From positions 186,001 through 250,000 of the forward strand of contig NW_026251740.1 in NCBI RefSeq assembly GCF_025024155.1: DNA of 64,000 nt. The letters are read 5' to 3'. The notes below the pieces were generated by a model. That model was not told the DNA's origin. It did no database searches and saw only the letters and a program-made list of their open reading frames with translations. Origin of the DNA: Gamsiella multidivaricata (taxonomy: Eukaryota > Mortierellomycota > Mortierellomycetes > Mortierellales > Mortierellaceae). The translations under genes and the position numbers were made by a program. Below, in pieces: positions 32,798 through 43,771 of this stretch; positions within the stretch are counted from its first letter, which is position 1; each line of letters opens with the position of its first letter.

Positions 32798-34657
32798 ATG
32801 AACCTTTCAAAACCTTCGCCATACTCTGCCGCCGATGCTCCTGGGCTCCTCTACGCCTCCTTCAACCAAGGTAAACCCCAGGACAGCGTTTGCACTGCCC
32901 TTATTTGTTTCGTTAGGTTCAAGCCTGCGCCCTGCTGAAAGTCTTCAATACTGACGGACCATACTATATCTGGCGTGTCGGGTAGACTATGGCTGCTTCT
33001 CGTGTGGGCTCGACTCTGGCTTTCGAATATACAACTGTGACCCTCTCAAGGAAAAGATGCGGAAAGGTATTTCGCCTTGTCTATACCATGAGCCATTCCA
33101 TGACAACACCTTACTCATGTCAAGCCCTACAATAACCCCCGTCGACCCATCAACCCTATAGAGTTCGAGGATGGAGGCATCTGCATAGTCGAGATGCTAT
33201 TCCGCTGCAATTATCTCGCCCTGGTCGGCGGCGGCAAGAATCCGAAATACCCACCCAACAAAGTTATTATCTGGGACGACGACCGGAACAAGTGCGTGAT
33301 CGAGCTAGAGTTCAGGAGCGAGGTCAAGGCCGTCAAATTGCGGAGGGACAAGTAAGTCACTTATCAGAGGATGAGAGGGCTTGTGCTGTACTTGACCACG
33401 AATGTCTCTTCATCGCGCCCTCGTGTTGAACCCTCTGGCCCTCCATCATCAATCTGGGTCTGTCTCTAGATTCGTCGTGGTGCTTGTCAACAAAGTCATT
33501 GTGTATACTTTCAGCTTGATGCCGACCAAGCTACACGTCTTTGAAACGGTCGATAACGATAGAGGTAAGTACTGAATAATCTGGAAATAATTCTGGAATG
33601 GTTCTCCCGACTTGATCCTGACCATGAACACTCAACTCCCGCGACAGGTCTGGTGGCATTATCATCTTCAGACAAGCATGCCATCTTGATCTTTCCTGGA
33701 CGTCAAAGTGGACACATTCAAATCGTCGACCTGAACAGCGTCGTGCCCACTACCGCAGTGACCTCATCCACAGCCCCAACGTCTCACGCCAATCCGTTCT
33801 CGGCTCCCAATCAACCAAAATACCCTATGGCGAGTACCAAGCCCACCACCAATATCTCTATTATTCCAGCTCATACGAGCCCGCTCTTCTGTTTGGTCAC
33901 TAACGCGGACGGAACGAAATGTGCATCTGCCTCTGACAAGGGCACATTGATCAGGGTTTTTGACACAGGGTCCAGCAAACTTTTGCACGAGTTCAGACGT
34001 GGCGCCGACAGGGCTGAGATTTACAGTATTGCATTCAACAGCGATTCAACAAGAATCTGCGCTGGATCGGACAAGGGCACAGTTCATATCTTTAATTTGG
34101 ATGGTGCTACTGGATCAAGGGTGTACCAGGCAGGAACAGGGACCCCGTCTAGTGGACCGCAGTACGGCGAAGTTATCCAGCCCCACCATGCTTCACAGAT
34201 GTCAAGCGGAAATAGACAATCAAGGTAAGGAGCATGGATGACAAGAGCCATGGACACGCCTATACCAGGCACAAGTCTTCTTGACTACTCATGCCGACTT
34301 TTCTGAATATGGACTTTTTAATAGTCTGGCATTCATGAAAGATCTCCTGCCAAAATACTTTTCATCGGCCTGGTCATTTGCACAGTTCAAAGTGGCAGCC
34401 GATTGTCGATGCATTTGCGCTTTTGGAGGCGAAAAGAACACCGTGATTGGTAAGTAACCTGCTCCTGTTTGGTTGTTTTCGCCAGCGGTTTTCTTGGAAC
34501 AAATCACAGAAAATCTAATTCGATTTGTCCCACTTTCGATTCTATAGTGGTGTGTGCGGACGGCAGCTTTTATCGGTTCATGTTTGATCCTCAAAAGGGA
34601 GGCGAATGTGTGCGGGAGAGCTATAACAAGTTTCTGGAGGAGAGCGACGATGATTAG
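32798..34657 (+). CDS. WDR45B: PROPPIN beta-propeller protein, WDR45B/Hsv2 type
   Basis: Seven exons: 32798-32870, 32986-33066, 33162-33351, 33470-33564, 33648-34224, 34325-34449 and 34548-34657, all in phase, 416 residues. PROPPINs are seven-bladed WD-like propellers that bind PI3P and PI(3,5)P2 on autophagic and vacuolar membranes. Landmarks include LLYASFNQ then [40 protein letters not shown], and the phosphoinositide-binding motif FRRG in [32 protein letters not shown] and ICADGS-like [13 protein letters not shown] are also typical. The [13 protein letters not shown] signature places it with WDR45B/WIPI3 rather than Atg18. An insertion of about 40 Ser/Thr/Pro residues sits in blade 5 (after VVPTTAV), where human WDR45B is short. 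Confidence 0.95.
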
Positions 34658-35017
34658 AGTCGCTTTCCTCAAACGAACAAGTGCATGCAGTGCTCGTACC
34701 ACATCACATAGATCAAGAGATGTGCATTGGGATAATAAAGAAGCAGTGCAGTGGTGCGCATAGGTCCTGATTTGAGAGTCGCGTGCTTGTTTCACTCGTC
34801 TAAGCTTCGTACTCTAGTTCTCACCCTTAACCTGGGGCACCGTCAGGCGCCACGAATAGCTGAGACCAGAAAAAAAATAACAAAATAACACAAAGAACTC
34901 TCCGTAATTGGCCAGAGACCTTGGGGACCCAGAAGGATCCAGCCTAGGCGTATAACCCTTCCGAAGCGCTCTTCTACCCTCGACAACTCCCTCTTTTCTA
35001 AACATTCCGCTCACCTT
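34658..35017. other. Intergenic, no gene seen
   Basis: 3' flank of the PROPPIN gene and 5' leader of the next Thr-rich membrane protein; only biased short frames. Confidence 0.5.
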
Positions 35018-36655
35018 ATGGCGACTATTGCGCCACCATTCCCATCATTATCGTCGTCGTTGTTGGTGAGCGTGACACCTACCATGAATACCACAGCCTC
35101 AACATCAGCGATCTATACAAGCTCCTCTGCGCAGCCCCCAACGACCACCAGCGAATCGACGTATATTGAGCCAACAACAACAACAACCCCAGTGATCAGC
35201 ACCTTTAGTGAGGTCATACCAACTACAAGCAGCTACGATCCAACCACCACAAATGCCGTGATCACACCGACCTATACTCCAACCACGAGTTTCACGTCGA
35301 CATATGTCACCTCGACAGTACGTCCCACCGTTGTGCCAACAGAGGTGCCGTCTCATAATTCCTCTTCTGGGCCCATTTCCACTGGAGGAATAGTCGGAAT
35401 TGTGATCGGTGGAGTCTTTTTGCTAGTTGCGCTGGCCCTGGTGGCATCAGCGCTCATCCGCCGATCTCGCCGTCGCCGTCATGAAGCTTACGATAATAAC
35501 AATAGCCATAGGTCCAATCAAGCAAGCATGCAACAGACATATCGACCAGATAGAAGGGGTGGAGACGCCAGGGTTGGGCTTGGTGTCGTTAATGCGGGCA
35601 GTAATAATCAGCGCAACGGCGGCGGTATGAGCACAAGGGCATCGCAGGACCTCATGAACGCTTCCTCGATTGATGCCAGCAGATACTCGGAAAGGGCCAA
35701 TGATCTGGGCGCAGATGCTTCCTTGGGGACAGGAATCTACGGATACGAGGCGGATGGACGTCCGTGGCACCAACAGCAAGCATACTATCCAACTGAGCCA
35801 GCTCCAGACGGTCGATACGATTCAACTAATGTCGCGCCTCGAGATCATGGAGTAGCCTACATGCAATATCAGCAACAACAGCAAGCACATTTTCCGGCAG
35901 AATATGGGCAGCAACCTATAGCGCCTCCTACGGGAACATACTATGACCCAGGCGATTATCCTGCTAGCAACTATAATAATTACTATACCGATCTAGCGTA
36001 TGCGAACCAGCCCTACGTCGGTCAGTACTATGCTGACCAGCACTATGCTGGCCAGCGCTATGCAGACCAAGGGTACACGCAGCAGGGCCTCACGGGTCCA
36101 TACTACACAGATCAAGCCCCTCCCGGCCAGCAGTTCTCTGAGGAAGACCAAGTACGCTATCTCCAAGGATTGGAGTATGGCTACGATCTCAGTACTAGAC
36201 GTACTCCCGGTCCTTCATTGACTGCTTCTCCAAGTTTTGCAGGTCCTGCTGCAGGAGAAGGCGTCGCCCAAAATTCGCCACCCCTTCAGAGGGCCTATGC
36301 TACAAACGCAAGGACAAACGAATCCCTGCCCAATACCAATGCCAATGCCACCACCATCACCACAGCCTATGTTGATCCCGAGAGCGGGACCAGATCTATC
36401 CAGAACAAGCCGCGGTTGAAGTCACCATTGCCGTCATCAGCTCGCGATGACTCGACGGTGATGGCTACTCCCGCAGCCACGGTTATTGGTGCCCAGAGTA
36501 ATATCTCTGGAGATAGAATGTTGGCGACCTCTGCTTCGGACCCGCAGCCCCAATCTCGTTCGCCACTGCTTAGCCCCTTGCGGAAGAGAGGACCACAGGT
36601 GCCGTATTCGGAGGACGAGCCATCTACACAGATTAAAGTCGAAAGGGATGAGTAG
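35018..36655 (+). CDS. Thr-rich single-pass membrane protein with Tyr/Gln repeat tail
   Basis: Single-exon ORF of 545 residues. Residues 1-120 are Ser/Thr/Pro-rich (TTTTTPVIST, then TPTYTPTTSFTSTYVTS), suited to O-mannosylation. One transmembrane helix (about 124-146, GIVGIVIGGVFLLVALALVA) precedes a basic stop-transfer patch (RRSRRRRH). The cytosolic tail has Gln runs and a degenerate YADQ/YAGQ repeat at about residues 330-365 (QYYADQHYAGQRYADQGY). The build is the same as the gene at 9295-10971, but no close sequence similarity is evident. The N-terminal MATIAPPFPSLSSSLLVSV is too weak for a clear signal peptide. A cell-surface sensor or adhesin role is inference. Confidence 0.8.
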   Translation: MATIAPPFPSLSSSLLVSVTPTMNTTASTSAIYTSSSAQPPTTTSESTYIEPTTTTTPVISTFSEVIPTTSSYDPTTTNAVITPTYTPTTSFTSTYVTSTVRPTVVPTEVPSHNSSSGPISTGGIVGIVIGGVFLLVALALVASALIRRSRRRRHEAYDNNNSHRSNQASMQQTYRPDRRGGDARVGLGVVNAGSNNQRNGGGMSTRASQDLMNASSIDASRYSERANDLGADASLGTGIYGYEADGRPWHQQQAYYPTEPAPDGRYDSTNVAPRDHGVAYMQYQQQQQAHFPAEYGQQPIAPPTGTYYDPGDYPASNYNNYYTDLAYANQPYVGQYYADQHYAGQRYADQGYTQQGLTGPYYTDQAPPGQQFSEEDQVRYLQGLEYGYDLSTRRTPGPSLTASPSFAGPAAGEGVAQNSPPLQRAYATNARTNESLPNTNANATTITTAYVDPESGTRSIQNKPRLKSPLPSSARDDSTVMATPAATVIGAQSNISGDRMLATSASDPQPQSRSPLLSPLRKRGPQVPYSEDEPSTQIKVERDE

Positions 36656-37188
36656 GCACCATGGTTGATTGCACTCTTGACATAAAGAATTCTGTAATGC
36701 AACAATGCCATTCATCATAAATATCCTCTTGGAGCAATGCGCTTTACATTCGCCAAAGACCATGCCCCTGAAGGAAAGACCTATTAATGTAACCCACGGC
36801 GTATCATTGTCGTTTCTTTTTTTCCACCTCCAAGGATCCTGCGCTGACAGTTTTTCATATCAATTTTGGATGTTTCCCCCGCTTATCTCCGAACCCTGTC
36901 TGTTCTTTTCTTTGCAAGATTGAGATGGTCCATAGAGTGGTAGAGTGGACGAGGTTGCTTTCTCAAGAGAGCACGATCTAGGCAAAATAATACGACGACT
37001 AGACCTTCTATTTTTGTGTAAATCTCAATTACAAAACCTTATATTTTGGTGGCCCTACTCTTTTTTCTTTTCCCCAAAAAAAAAACTGTGTGTGCCTTCT
37101 TCTCTTCTCATTCTCATCCAAGTTCTCATCCTCGCCCTCATCCGTCTCGCTGTCTTTCCTCATCCTGCAGTCTTCGTTGCCTTGTATC
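36656..37188. other. Intergenic, no gene seen
   Basis: 3' flank of the membrane protein gene, then the pyrimidine-rich leader (about 37090-37180) of the aminotransferase gene. Confidence 0.5.
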
Positions 37189-38839
37189 ATGACCACCTCA
37201 GCCGCCGCCGCCAACAACAACAACACTACCGTCTGGGACACTAAGACCCAGCAGTTCCACGGAGGACAGGATTGGAAGTTCCTCGATAACTTTGTCGAGG
37301 ACTTTTCCGTCACGACTAATTGCCTCGGAACTCCTGTCAAGGCCATTCAAGCTGCCCGCGATGCTGTATGTTTATTATATTTCCCATATGCTGCGGCTTC
37401 TGTATCAATGGCATGTTCCTGAACCAATTTCTCACCGTTCAATTGGTTGACTGACACCGAATAGGTTGCGACCTGTCACCACTACCCACCGGCCAATCAA
37501 GAGCCAGCCAAATCGTCTTTGGCCGAATGGATCTGGCCAGAGCATTGGGAGGCCAACAGGGACCGTCTGTTGCTTGGCAACGGTGCTTCAGAGCTGATTG
37601 ACCTTGTGATCCGATCTGCTCCTCAGGGATCGTGGAAGGCTGGACCTTGGGATGTTCAGGTATGTACCATTGCACTTGAGATTGGTGGTCCCATGTGGAA
37701 ACGAGCGGAGGATGCATATCGAGTGCAGCAAAAGTTGATCTGTGCCCCACAAAAAACAAGGATTATGGTTGTCTTCATGTGCAAAATGTTTGATCTCATC
37801 TGCAGTACGACATGTCGTTCGATCCTCCGTTCGTACAGTCCGGACCATCGGGCGATATTTTTAATGAGCGATTCTGTGTCTTCTCAACAAACAATGAGTA
37901 CATGTGGAGTGAAATACGACCTCGGGTTTTGCTCTGACAGTTCTTAACGTGAAAATATTGTCTTGTGTCCTAATAGTACAAGGAGTACCAGAGATCGGCC
38001 GAGACAAACGGTCGTGATATTCTCTCGCCCCAGGGCCAGGACAGAGCCAATGTCGTGTGCATCGTCAACCCCTGCAACCCTACTGGAGACTACAAGTCGA
38101 TCGACGAATTGAAGTCCTGGATCCTGAACAACGTCCAGGACAATGGTGTCGTTGTCATCGGTAAGTTGACCACGGCTACTGCCCCGATACTAAAACGTAT
38201 ATCATCATCGTGGCCCCCCTCCCCAGAAGTCCTGCTAACGCGTAAATTATTCTCTGCTTTTGATGGAGAATAGACGAGTCGATGCAGATCTGGGTTGGAC
38301 CCGACTTCCGTCAGGACTCAATGACAGCTCAGACCGAATTCTTGGAAAAGACCTTCAAGGAGCGCAACATTTCCATCTATGTCATTCACTCATGGACAAA
38401 GATCTGGTCCTGCACGGGTCTTCGTCTCGGTTCAATCGTGTGCCCAACGGTTGCTCATTGTGTTGAATTGAAGCGTATCCAGGTCCCCTGGAGCGTCAAC
38501 AGCCCTGCATTGGCGTTTTTGGATGAGGTCGTCCGCGATACCGAGTACTTGGAGGAGACCTGGAGGGTGACTCCCATCTACCGCGCTCAGCTGATTGAGC
38601 GTCTCGATTCGTTGGCGAACGGTCGTTCCTGGGAGTACTTTGGCAAACCTTATCTCAGCTGGGTGTGGGCCGATCTCAAGGATGTGGAGACTGCTGAGAA
38701 AGCTGTGGTCCTGGCCAAGCAGGCCGGTGTTCCAGTCCGCAGCGGCAAGCCTGGTTACGAGCGCCCAACCTTTGTCCGCATTGCTGTCCGTGAGCCCAAG
38801 CAGACCGATGTCCTCTTTGCTGCTTGGAAGGACCTGTAA
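37189..38839 (+). CDS. PLP-dependent class I/II aminotransferase (histidinol-phosphate aminotransferase/CobD-like)
   Basis: Exons 37189-37365, 37465-37659, 37977-38160 and 38274-38839 are in phase and give 373 residues. Fold-type I PLP enzyme features are visible. GNGASELIDLVIR is the phosphate-binding region, NPCNPTGDY binds the PLP ring, and DESMQIW holds the Asp that pairs with the pyridine N. HSWTKIWSCTGLRLGSIV carries the Schiff-base Lys and following Arg, and FVRIAV near the end includes the carboxylate-binding Arg. The GNGASELI and WTKIWSCTGLRLG motifs recall histidinol-phosphate aminotransferase and threonine-phosphate decarboxylase relatives; the substrate is not determinable. Intron 2 (37660-37976) is 317 nt, long for this window, and contains a possible 27-nt in-phase extra exon (37805-37831). 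Skipping it gives the better-looking join VQYKEYQRSA. Confidence 0.88.
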
Positions 38840-39233
38840 AAGGTCAAGAACAACAACAATATGGATGTCCTTTATTTCTATATTTTTTTATGTTCATCGT
38901 ATTCTTCTGTAGATAGATCCTTTCCTCAATATACACTACCTTCCTTTTACTATGCGCTACTTCGGAGTCATAGACCGAGCTTTCTTGTGAACCAATACAT
39001 GACAAAAAAAAAAAAAAAGTGACTGCTCAGGTAAACAGAAAGATGCAAAGGAGCCCCAGTTGGTGGCAAAGGTCTTTTCAGCAAAAGGCGGCACCGAATC
39101 AACTGTAGCAAGGCATCTTCAGAGAAGAATCAGCAGTACTGGACAAGTGTCGACAGGACCAGAATCTCATCAGCTTGAGCCCAGACACAATACTTCATAC
39201 CACTCAGAACGACAGGAATACACCAACTACACC
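38840..39233. other. Intergenic, no gene seen
   Basis: 3' flank of the aminotransferase gene (A run at 39004-39018) and the 5' leader of the RPC9 gene. Confidence 0.5.
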
Positions 39234-39954
39234 ATGGAGATCATCAAGGCCGACTCTGCCATGCTCAGTAACTATGAGGTTCTTGCCCTCTTGAACGACC
39301 AAAAAGCACAGCGTCAGGCAAACGAGGTCGCAGGCACCCGTGAAGTTGCTGAGAATCTGCGCACAGTCGAGTTTGAGGTAAAAGGGCGAGGCTGGATCAC
39401 TATTTCTTCAATCGTCCATTTGGTGATATATATATATCGCTGGCATGTAGACGAGCAAGGCTTGCTGCTATCACAATTAACAACCAGACCAACCGACATT
39501 TCATCCCCAATTGAATCAAATAGGTTCAGAAATACCTGGGAGCATCACCGTGCGCAACACAGTCGCCAGAGCAGATCGCAGCTCTGAAGAAGGCGTTTGC
39601 AGGATACGAGCTTATGAAAGTGGAACTATTACAGATCTTGAATCTCAGGCCAAAGTCGGCCGTTGAGCTGATCCTGGTAAGATTTAGCAGGAAACTCTTT
39701 CGCCCATGACGAGTGGAGTGAAACTTTGCTGTGCGCTTGCTGCCGAGATTCTGTCATTAACTCTTTTTTTTTTTTTCTTTTTTTTGGCACGGGCACTTCT
39801 GGGTCATCTATAGGTGATCGAGGAGTTTGAGGAGCGATTTCAACTAGAGGATTGCGAAACGATGCTCGAAATTATCGCCAAAGCCTTACCGAGAGATGAT
39901 GATGAGGAAATGGGCGAGGCAGAAGACGAAGGAGAGCACGGAGATGTAGCATGA
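39234..39954 (+). CDS. RPC17: RNA polymerase III subunit RPC9 (Rpc17/CRCP)
   Basis: Three exons: 39234-39377, 39524-39676 and 39814-39954, in phase, 145 residues, the usual family length. The opening DSAMLSNYEVLALLNDQKAQR matches the conserved N-terminus (SALLSNYEV in animals). The HRDC-like core contains CATQSPEQIAAL, LLQILNLRPKSAVELIL and VIEEFEERF. The protein pairs with RPC8 (Rpc25) to form the stalk of RNA polymerase III and contacts TFIIIB during initiation on tRNA and 5S genes. An acidic tail (DDDEEMGEAEDEGEHGD) ends the protein. Intron 2 contains a long T run just before its 3' half. Confidence 0.92.
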
Positions 39955-40854
39955 TACAAGAGTAATTCCGTTTTTACTTTGATGAGCTGTCAATGCATTA
40001 AAGACCATGTACCATATCATTTTATGCCATGTCTTTTACCCTGACTTCTGCTTGTCTTTGTCATGTGTAAGATAGGTTCATTCCATCATTACTGTTATAA
40101 TGGCTCGGATGTTCAAGAACAGCGACGCGGAACTTTAGACATCAGTCTATCCGCGCATTCCTCTTTATTCCAACCCTTTTGTAGTCAGCCTTCTTGAGCC
40201 CCTATATCCATGCTACTAGTAATGTAATTTGGGATCGAATCTACTCATGCTGGAGAAGATAGACGGGATAAAAGAGATATAATGCGGTTTATTCGTCCCT
40301 TCTTGCTTCTTGCATGTCCCTCTAGTTCTTCGTCTGTCTGTCTGTCTATCGCGTAGGGCATTCACAGGTTAAGCATCCTGAGCTGAACAACTGATCTTTA
40401 TGTCCTTCTGCAGGATAAACCAGACCAGAGGAGTTCCTGGCTCAGATGCATTTATCTCTCCTTCGCTTGTCCTCTACATTCTTACACGGATGTATTGCTA
40501 CTCTCTCTCAGTCTCTCACTCTTTTCTTTCATGCTAGTGTTCTGTATTCCCTGCAACTCCTTTCAAGCATCGGCACGCTTTTGCACCTCCCAGCCAGGAC
40601 TTTCCGTGGATATTTCACACCGGCATTTCATCTCTCTATCCTTCTTGCCTCCCTTTTCTGTCTCGCTGTATTCATATTAAGGCCCATCTTTCTATATCTC
40701 TATCATTTATCCTATACTTCATATACCTCTCTTGTCTCACTAGTATACCATATTATTTTGTGCTATTGTGCTCTAAACCTAGCAATATCCTTTCGTCGTT
40801 GTTCAGCCTACTTGTCCTTTAAACAAATCTCATATAGTGTCGACGTTATCAGCA
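39955..40854. other. Intergenic with long pyrimidine-rich leader
   Basis: 3' flank of RPC9 and about 400 bp of T/C-rich DNA before the next ATG. A 146-codon frame from ATG 40446 overlaps the next gene's start out of frame. Its hydrophobic translation (Leu/Ser/Phe) is what a pyrimidine-rich leader would give, so I do not call it. Confidence 0.5.
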
Positions 40855-42231
40855 ATGGATACCCACTGCCCTTGGGCCAGTTCTAAGGACCCCTACTCCC
40901 TCAAGCGTAGACACACAAGGAGCAACACGGACTGCTCGCATCCTTCCCTACATTCCGTATCCTCGTTCCCTTCTTCCTCCATAATCTTCCTCTCTGAGAC
41001 GCCAAATAATCACAATAATCACTTTCCTGGTCAAGAAAGCCGTCGTATCGATGCCTCACCAAGCATCACACAACCATCTCGCGTCAAAGGCAGTAAGCGC
41101 GGCGGACGTGGGCAAGACGGTGATGACCTTGACGAGCCGCACCGCACCGCAATCACTCCAAGCTGGTTCGGTTCCCTCAAGGGTTATGCCTTCTCGGCAA
41201 GTTCTAATTCAAGGGGTGCATTTGCTCCATTGGCCCAATCAACATCCTCTAAAAGCTGCTCCCCAAAGTCCCACCATTCTCCGTGCCGCGGACGCTCCTC
41301 TTCGATCTACCATGCCGGCACCCTCGACGGTAGCGATAGCGACAGCGACTACAGCAGTGAGAACAAATATGACGAGCCTATCACGGACAGGAACGGTCTC
41401 AAGGAGAATCGCGTGCGCGGACCAAGGATAAACTGGGCCACACTTGACCCCTCCTTGGGAGGGCTCTTTAACCAGTCCTACAAGGCCCTGCCTGGACCCG
41501 ATTCAGAACTGTCTTCGCCTTCGTGCTCTTCATCGGCTTCCTCGCTGCATTCACTCACACTTTCAAATGTCGAGGATCTGGCCGTCTCCCAGGCACCCTA
41601 TCGAGACGATATCAATGAAGACGGCGCAAATGCCGATGCATGGAGCGATCCTTCAGGACCCGAAGGTACGGAGATGGGGGACCCTATCCCAAGCAGCGCT
41701 GCCAATGCTTACGCTATGCCGCCGCCAGCGTCCACAGCAACATCTTCGGCGTTTTCCTTTATCAAATCCTACGTTTCGTCCCTCCCCAACTTTCACGGAC
41801 GGAGCTCAGGGGCCACTGGAGCACAACAAGTTGGAGCCGGATCCAATCTACCGGCAGGAACAGGGTCCTGGTCCCTTCGAAAGTTGTCAGCAAACATTTT
41901 GAACAATAATCAGTACGTTTCTATTAGCAGCTCAAAAGAGAGGGATCAGGCGCGATTAGATAGCCCCGACAGCCACTACGAATTTGATGAACCGCACTGG
42001 GATGATGACGAGGACAGCATGAAGAGCGCCGCCAGTGACAATAGCATTGCAGCTGCGGTGGCCATCCCTCCGAATTCATCGTCTGTGTCGTATTTCACAT
42101 CGATCCTCAGCAGTGCCTCCAGCGCTGTCACCATCAAGGAGTCCCAGTACATCTTGACCCAGGTTCGGGACAATCTCGAACACCTCCCTGTCAGCAGCAG
42201 AAGCCTCAAGAAGATTGGCCGAATGGCCTGA
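40855..42231 (+). CDS. Disordered Ser-rich protein, unknown
   Basis: ORF of 458 residues from the ATG at 40855 (MDTHCPWASSKDPYSLKRRH); upstream in-frame codons have no ATG. It is mostly Ser/Pro/Asp-rich and probably disordered. A short ordered-looking stretch is RINWATLDPSLGGLFNQSYK, and the C-terminal 60 residues look helical (VTIKESQYILTQVRDNLEHL, then RSLKKIGRMA). No transmembrane segment. I recognise no domain; the well-kept long ORF with no stop argues for a real gene. The C-terminal helix is the part most likely to carry conserved function. Confidence 0.7.
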   Translation: MDTHCPWASSKDPYSLKRRHTRSNTDCSHPSLHSVSSFPSSSIIFLSETPNNHNNHFPGQESRRIDASPSITQPSRVKGSKRGGRGQDGDDLDEPHRTAITPSWFGSLKGYAFSASSNSRGAFAPLAQSTSSKSCSPKSHHSPCRGRSSSIYHAGTLDGSDSDSDYSSENKYDEPITDRNGLKENRVRGPRINWATLDPSLGGLFNQSYKALPGPDSELSSPSCSSSASSLHSLTLSNVEDLAVSQAPYRDDINEDGANADAWSDPSGPEGTEMGDPIPSSAANAYAMPPPASTATSSAFSFIKSYVSSLPNFHGRSSGATGAQQVGAGSNLPAGTGSWSLRKLSANILNNNQYVSISSSKERDQARLDSPDSHYEFDEPHWDDDEDSMKSAASDNSIAAAVAIPPNSSSVSYFTSILSSASSAVTIKESQYILTQVRDNLEHLPVSSRSLKKIGRMA

Positions 42232-42396
42232 TCAGCGCTACGTGGAATATTCGCCAGATCTGTAGTCTCGCATGAAGGCTAATAAAAGGTTGTTTTTTTT
42301 AGCTCACGTCGCTCTAAAAAAGGCTATGTGCACGTTCGTGCATCGCCACCAATAAACCGGGGTTTCATCCTCAAAGTCAGTCGACAGTAAAAAACT

Positions 42397-43771
42397 ATGG
42401 CACCGCATTCAGTACTCGAGCTCCCAGAGATTGCGCTGCATATCTATCAATTCCTCGATGTCGAGGACTGTTTTTCTTCCGTCCAAGTGTCTCGACTCTG
42501 GAACAAGATCCTTCAGCCCCTTCTTCCCTCGGGTAAACTTCACTGGGCCGACGCCCTCCCAGAGGAGGAACGCGATGACATTCTTCAGGACCTCTATCAT
42601 GACAACATCCGCACGCTCGAGTGTAGCTTGAAAGTTTTTAAAGGCAGGGCTATCTGGTACAAACTTGAGCGTGACGAGCAGGCGAGAGTTTGGGCGCCTA
42701 TGAAGGCTGCGCTGATTGCAGGAAAGGACTCTGATAGCGGTAAAGAGTTCTAGGTGTAGATATGGACCATCCGCGAGGGTTATCTCGAGGAGGGCTACTT
42801 CGAAGTCTTGGTGCAGATCAAGGACCTCTGTCACTTTCGCCTAGACCCCACACCCAGAAGGAAACGCTCGGCTGATGCCTTCAAACCCTTCAAGATCCTG
42901 GACCTACCCTCGCTTCAGTCGCTATGGATGCTAACCGCCAGGAACGCCGTCTGGGGCAACATGGGATTCCCGTTCACTAACAGAGTCCGATGCCAACTCC
43001 GCAAGGTCGTTCTCGACGGCACCTAGCTTTCAGAATCGAGCTTCAGTCGATTGATGGGAAGTTACCCTGTTGACTACTTTTAAGTCCTTGTCCAAGGTCA
43101 ATCTATCTCTCAAGGCCTTTATGTCCCCCCTCTTTCCTGGCCGCGGCAACGGCGAAGTTTGTGATGGCATCCAGATACATCGCCTTTTCGACGACCTGAC
43201 CCTGAACTTAACTGAGCTGGGGCTTCACCATCTCTCCTGTTCACCCGAAACCTTCTCGCGGATGCAGACCTAATTCAAGAACCTGAAACGTCTCGAGATT
43301 CATGGCCAATCGAGCGAGCGTACTGGTGCTCTGCTCCACAATTACCTGTCGAGTACACCGCAGCTCTTGTATCTGATCTCTGAGGATGTTTCCATTCCAC
43401 TGCGGCTCCTGAAGGATACGTCGTCGGATTGGATTTGCAGGGACTTGATGACCCTCGGTGTGTCGTTTTGGGTTCCGTTGTCTGAGGAGGAACAGGAGAA
43501 TGAGACGTAGAGTAGATCTAGGCTCGTGTTTGAATACTTGGTACGACATGCTCCCAACATCCAGCGTTTGACGGTCCAAAACCTCAAGTTGTCGGCGGAG
43601 CATGGCCATGGTATCGAACTCCTTCAAGGATTGACCAGGCTAGAGCATCTCACTTTAATTTCTGAATACCAGCGGCAGGATATAGCCAAAGAGATGCTCA
43701 AGTCATTATCGCAGCAAGACGATGGCTCGAGACTGGCAGCGGAAGTCTCTCAGCTGCGTGTTAAGCCTTGA
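42397..43771 (+). pseudogene. F-box/LRR-type protein pseudogene with five stops and one frameshift
   Basis: The start is an intact F-box: ATG 42397, then LELPEIALHIYQFLDVEDC, VQVSRLWNKIL. The rest reads as a leucine-rich-repeat substrate-binding part (LCHFRLDP, then SLQSLWMLTA, NLTELGLHHLSC, NLKRLEIHG, LTRLEHLTLISEYQ). The frame is interrupted by TAG at 42751-42753, TAG at 42757-42759, TAG at 43024-43026, TAA at 43271-43273 and TAG at 43508-43510. A frame change lies between about 43027 and 43070. F-box proteins recruit substrates to SCF ubiquitin ligases; this copy could make at most the F-box fragment of 118 residues. Each stop is one C-to-T step from a Gln codon. Confidence 0.8.

Noticed and set aside
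40446..40886. 146-codon hydrophobic ORF upstream of the disordered protein
   Set aside because: Pyrimidine-rich leaders automatically encode Leu/Ser/Phe; no motif, and it overlaps the main start out of frame.
42397..43771. Reassigned genetic code (TAG/TAA read as glutamine), suggested by the F-box gene's stops
   Set aside because: Other genes in the window end normally at TAG or TAA (PROPPIN at 34655-34657, YJU2-like at 16823-16825), and large intact genes contain no internal TAG or TAA.
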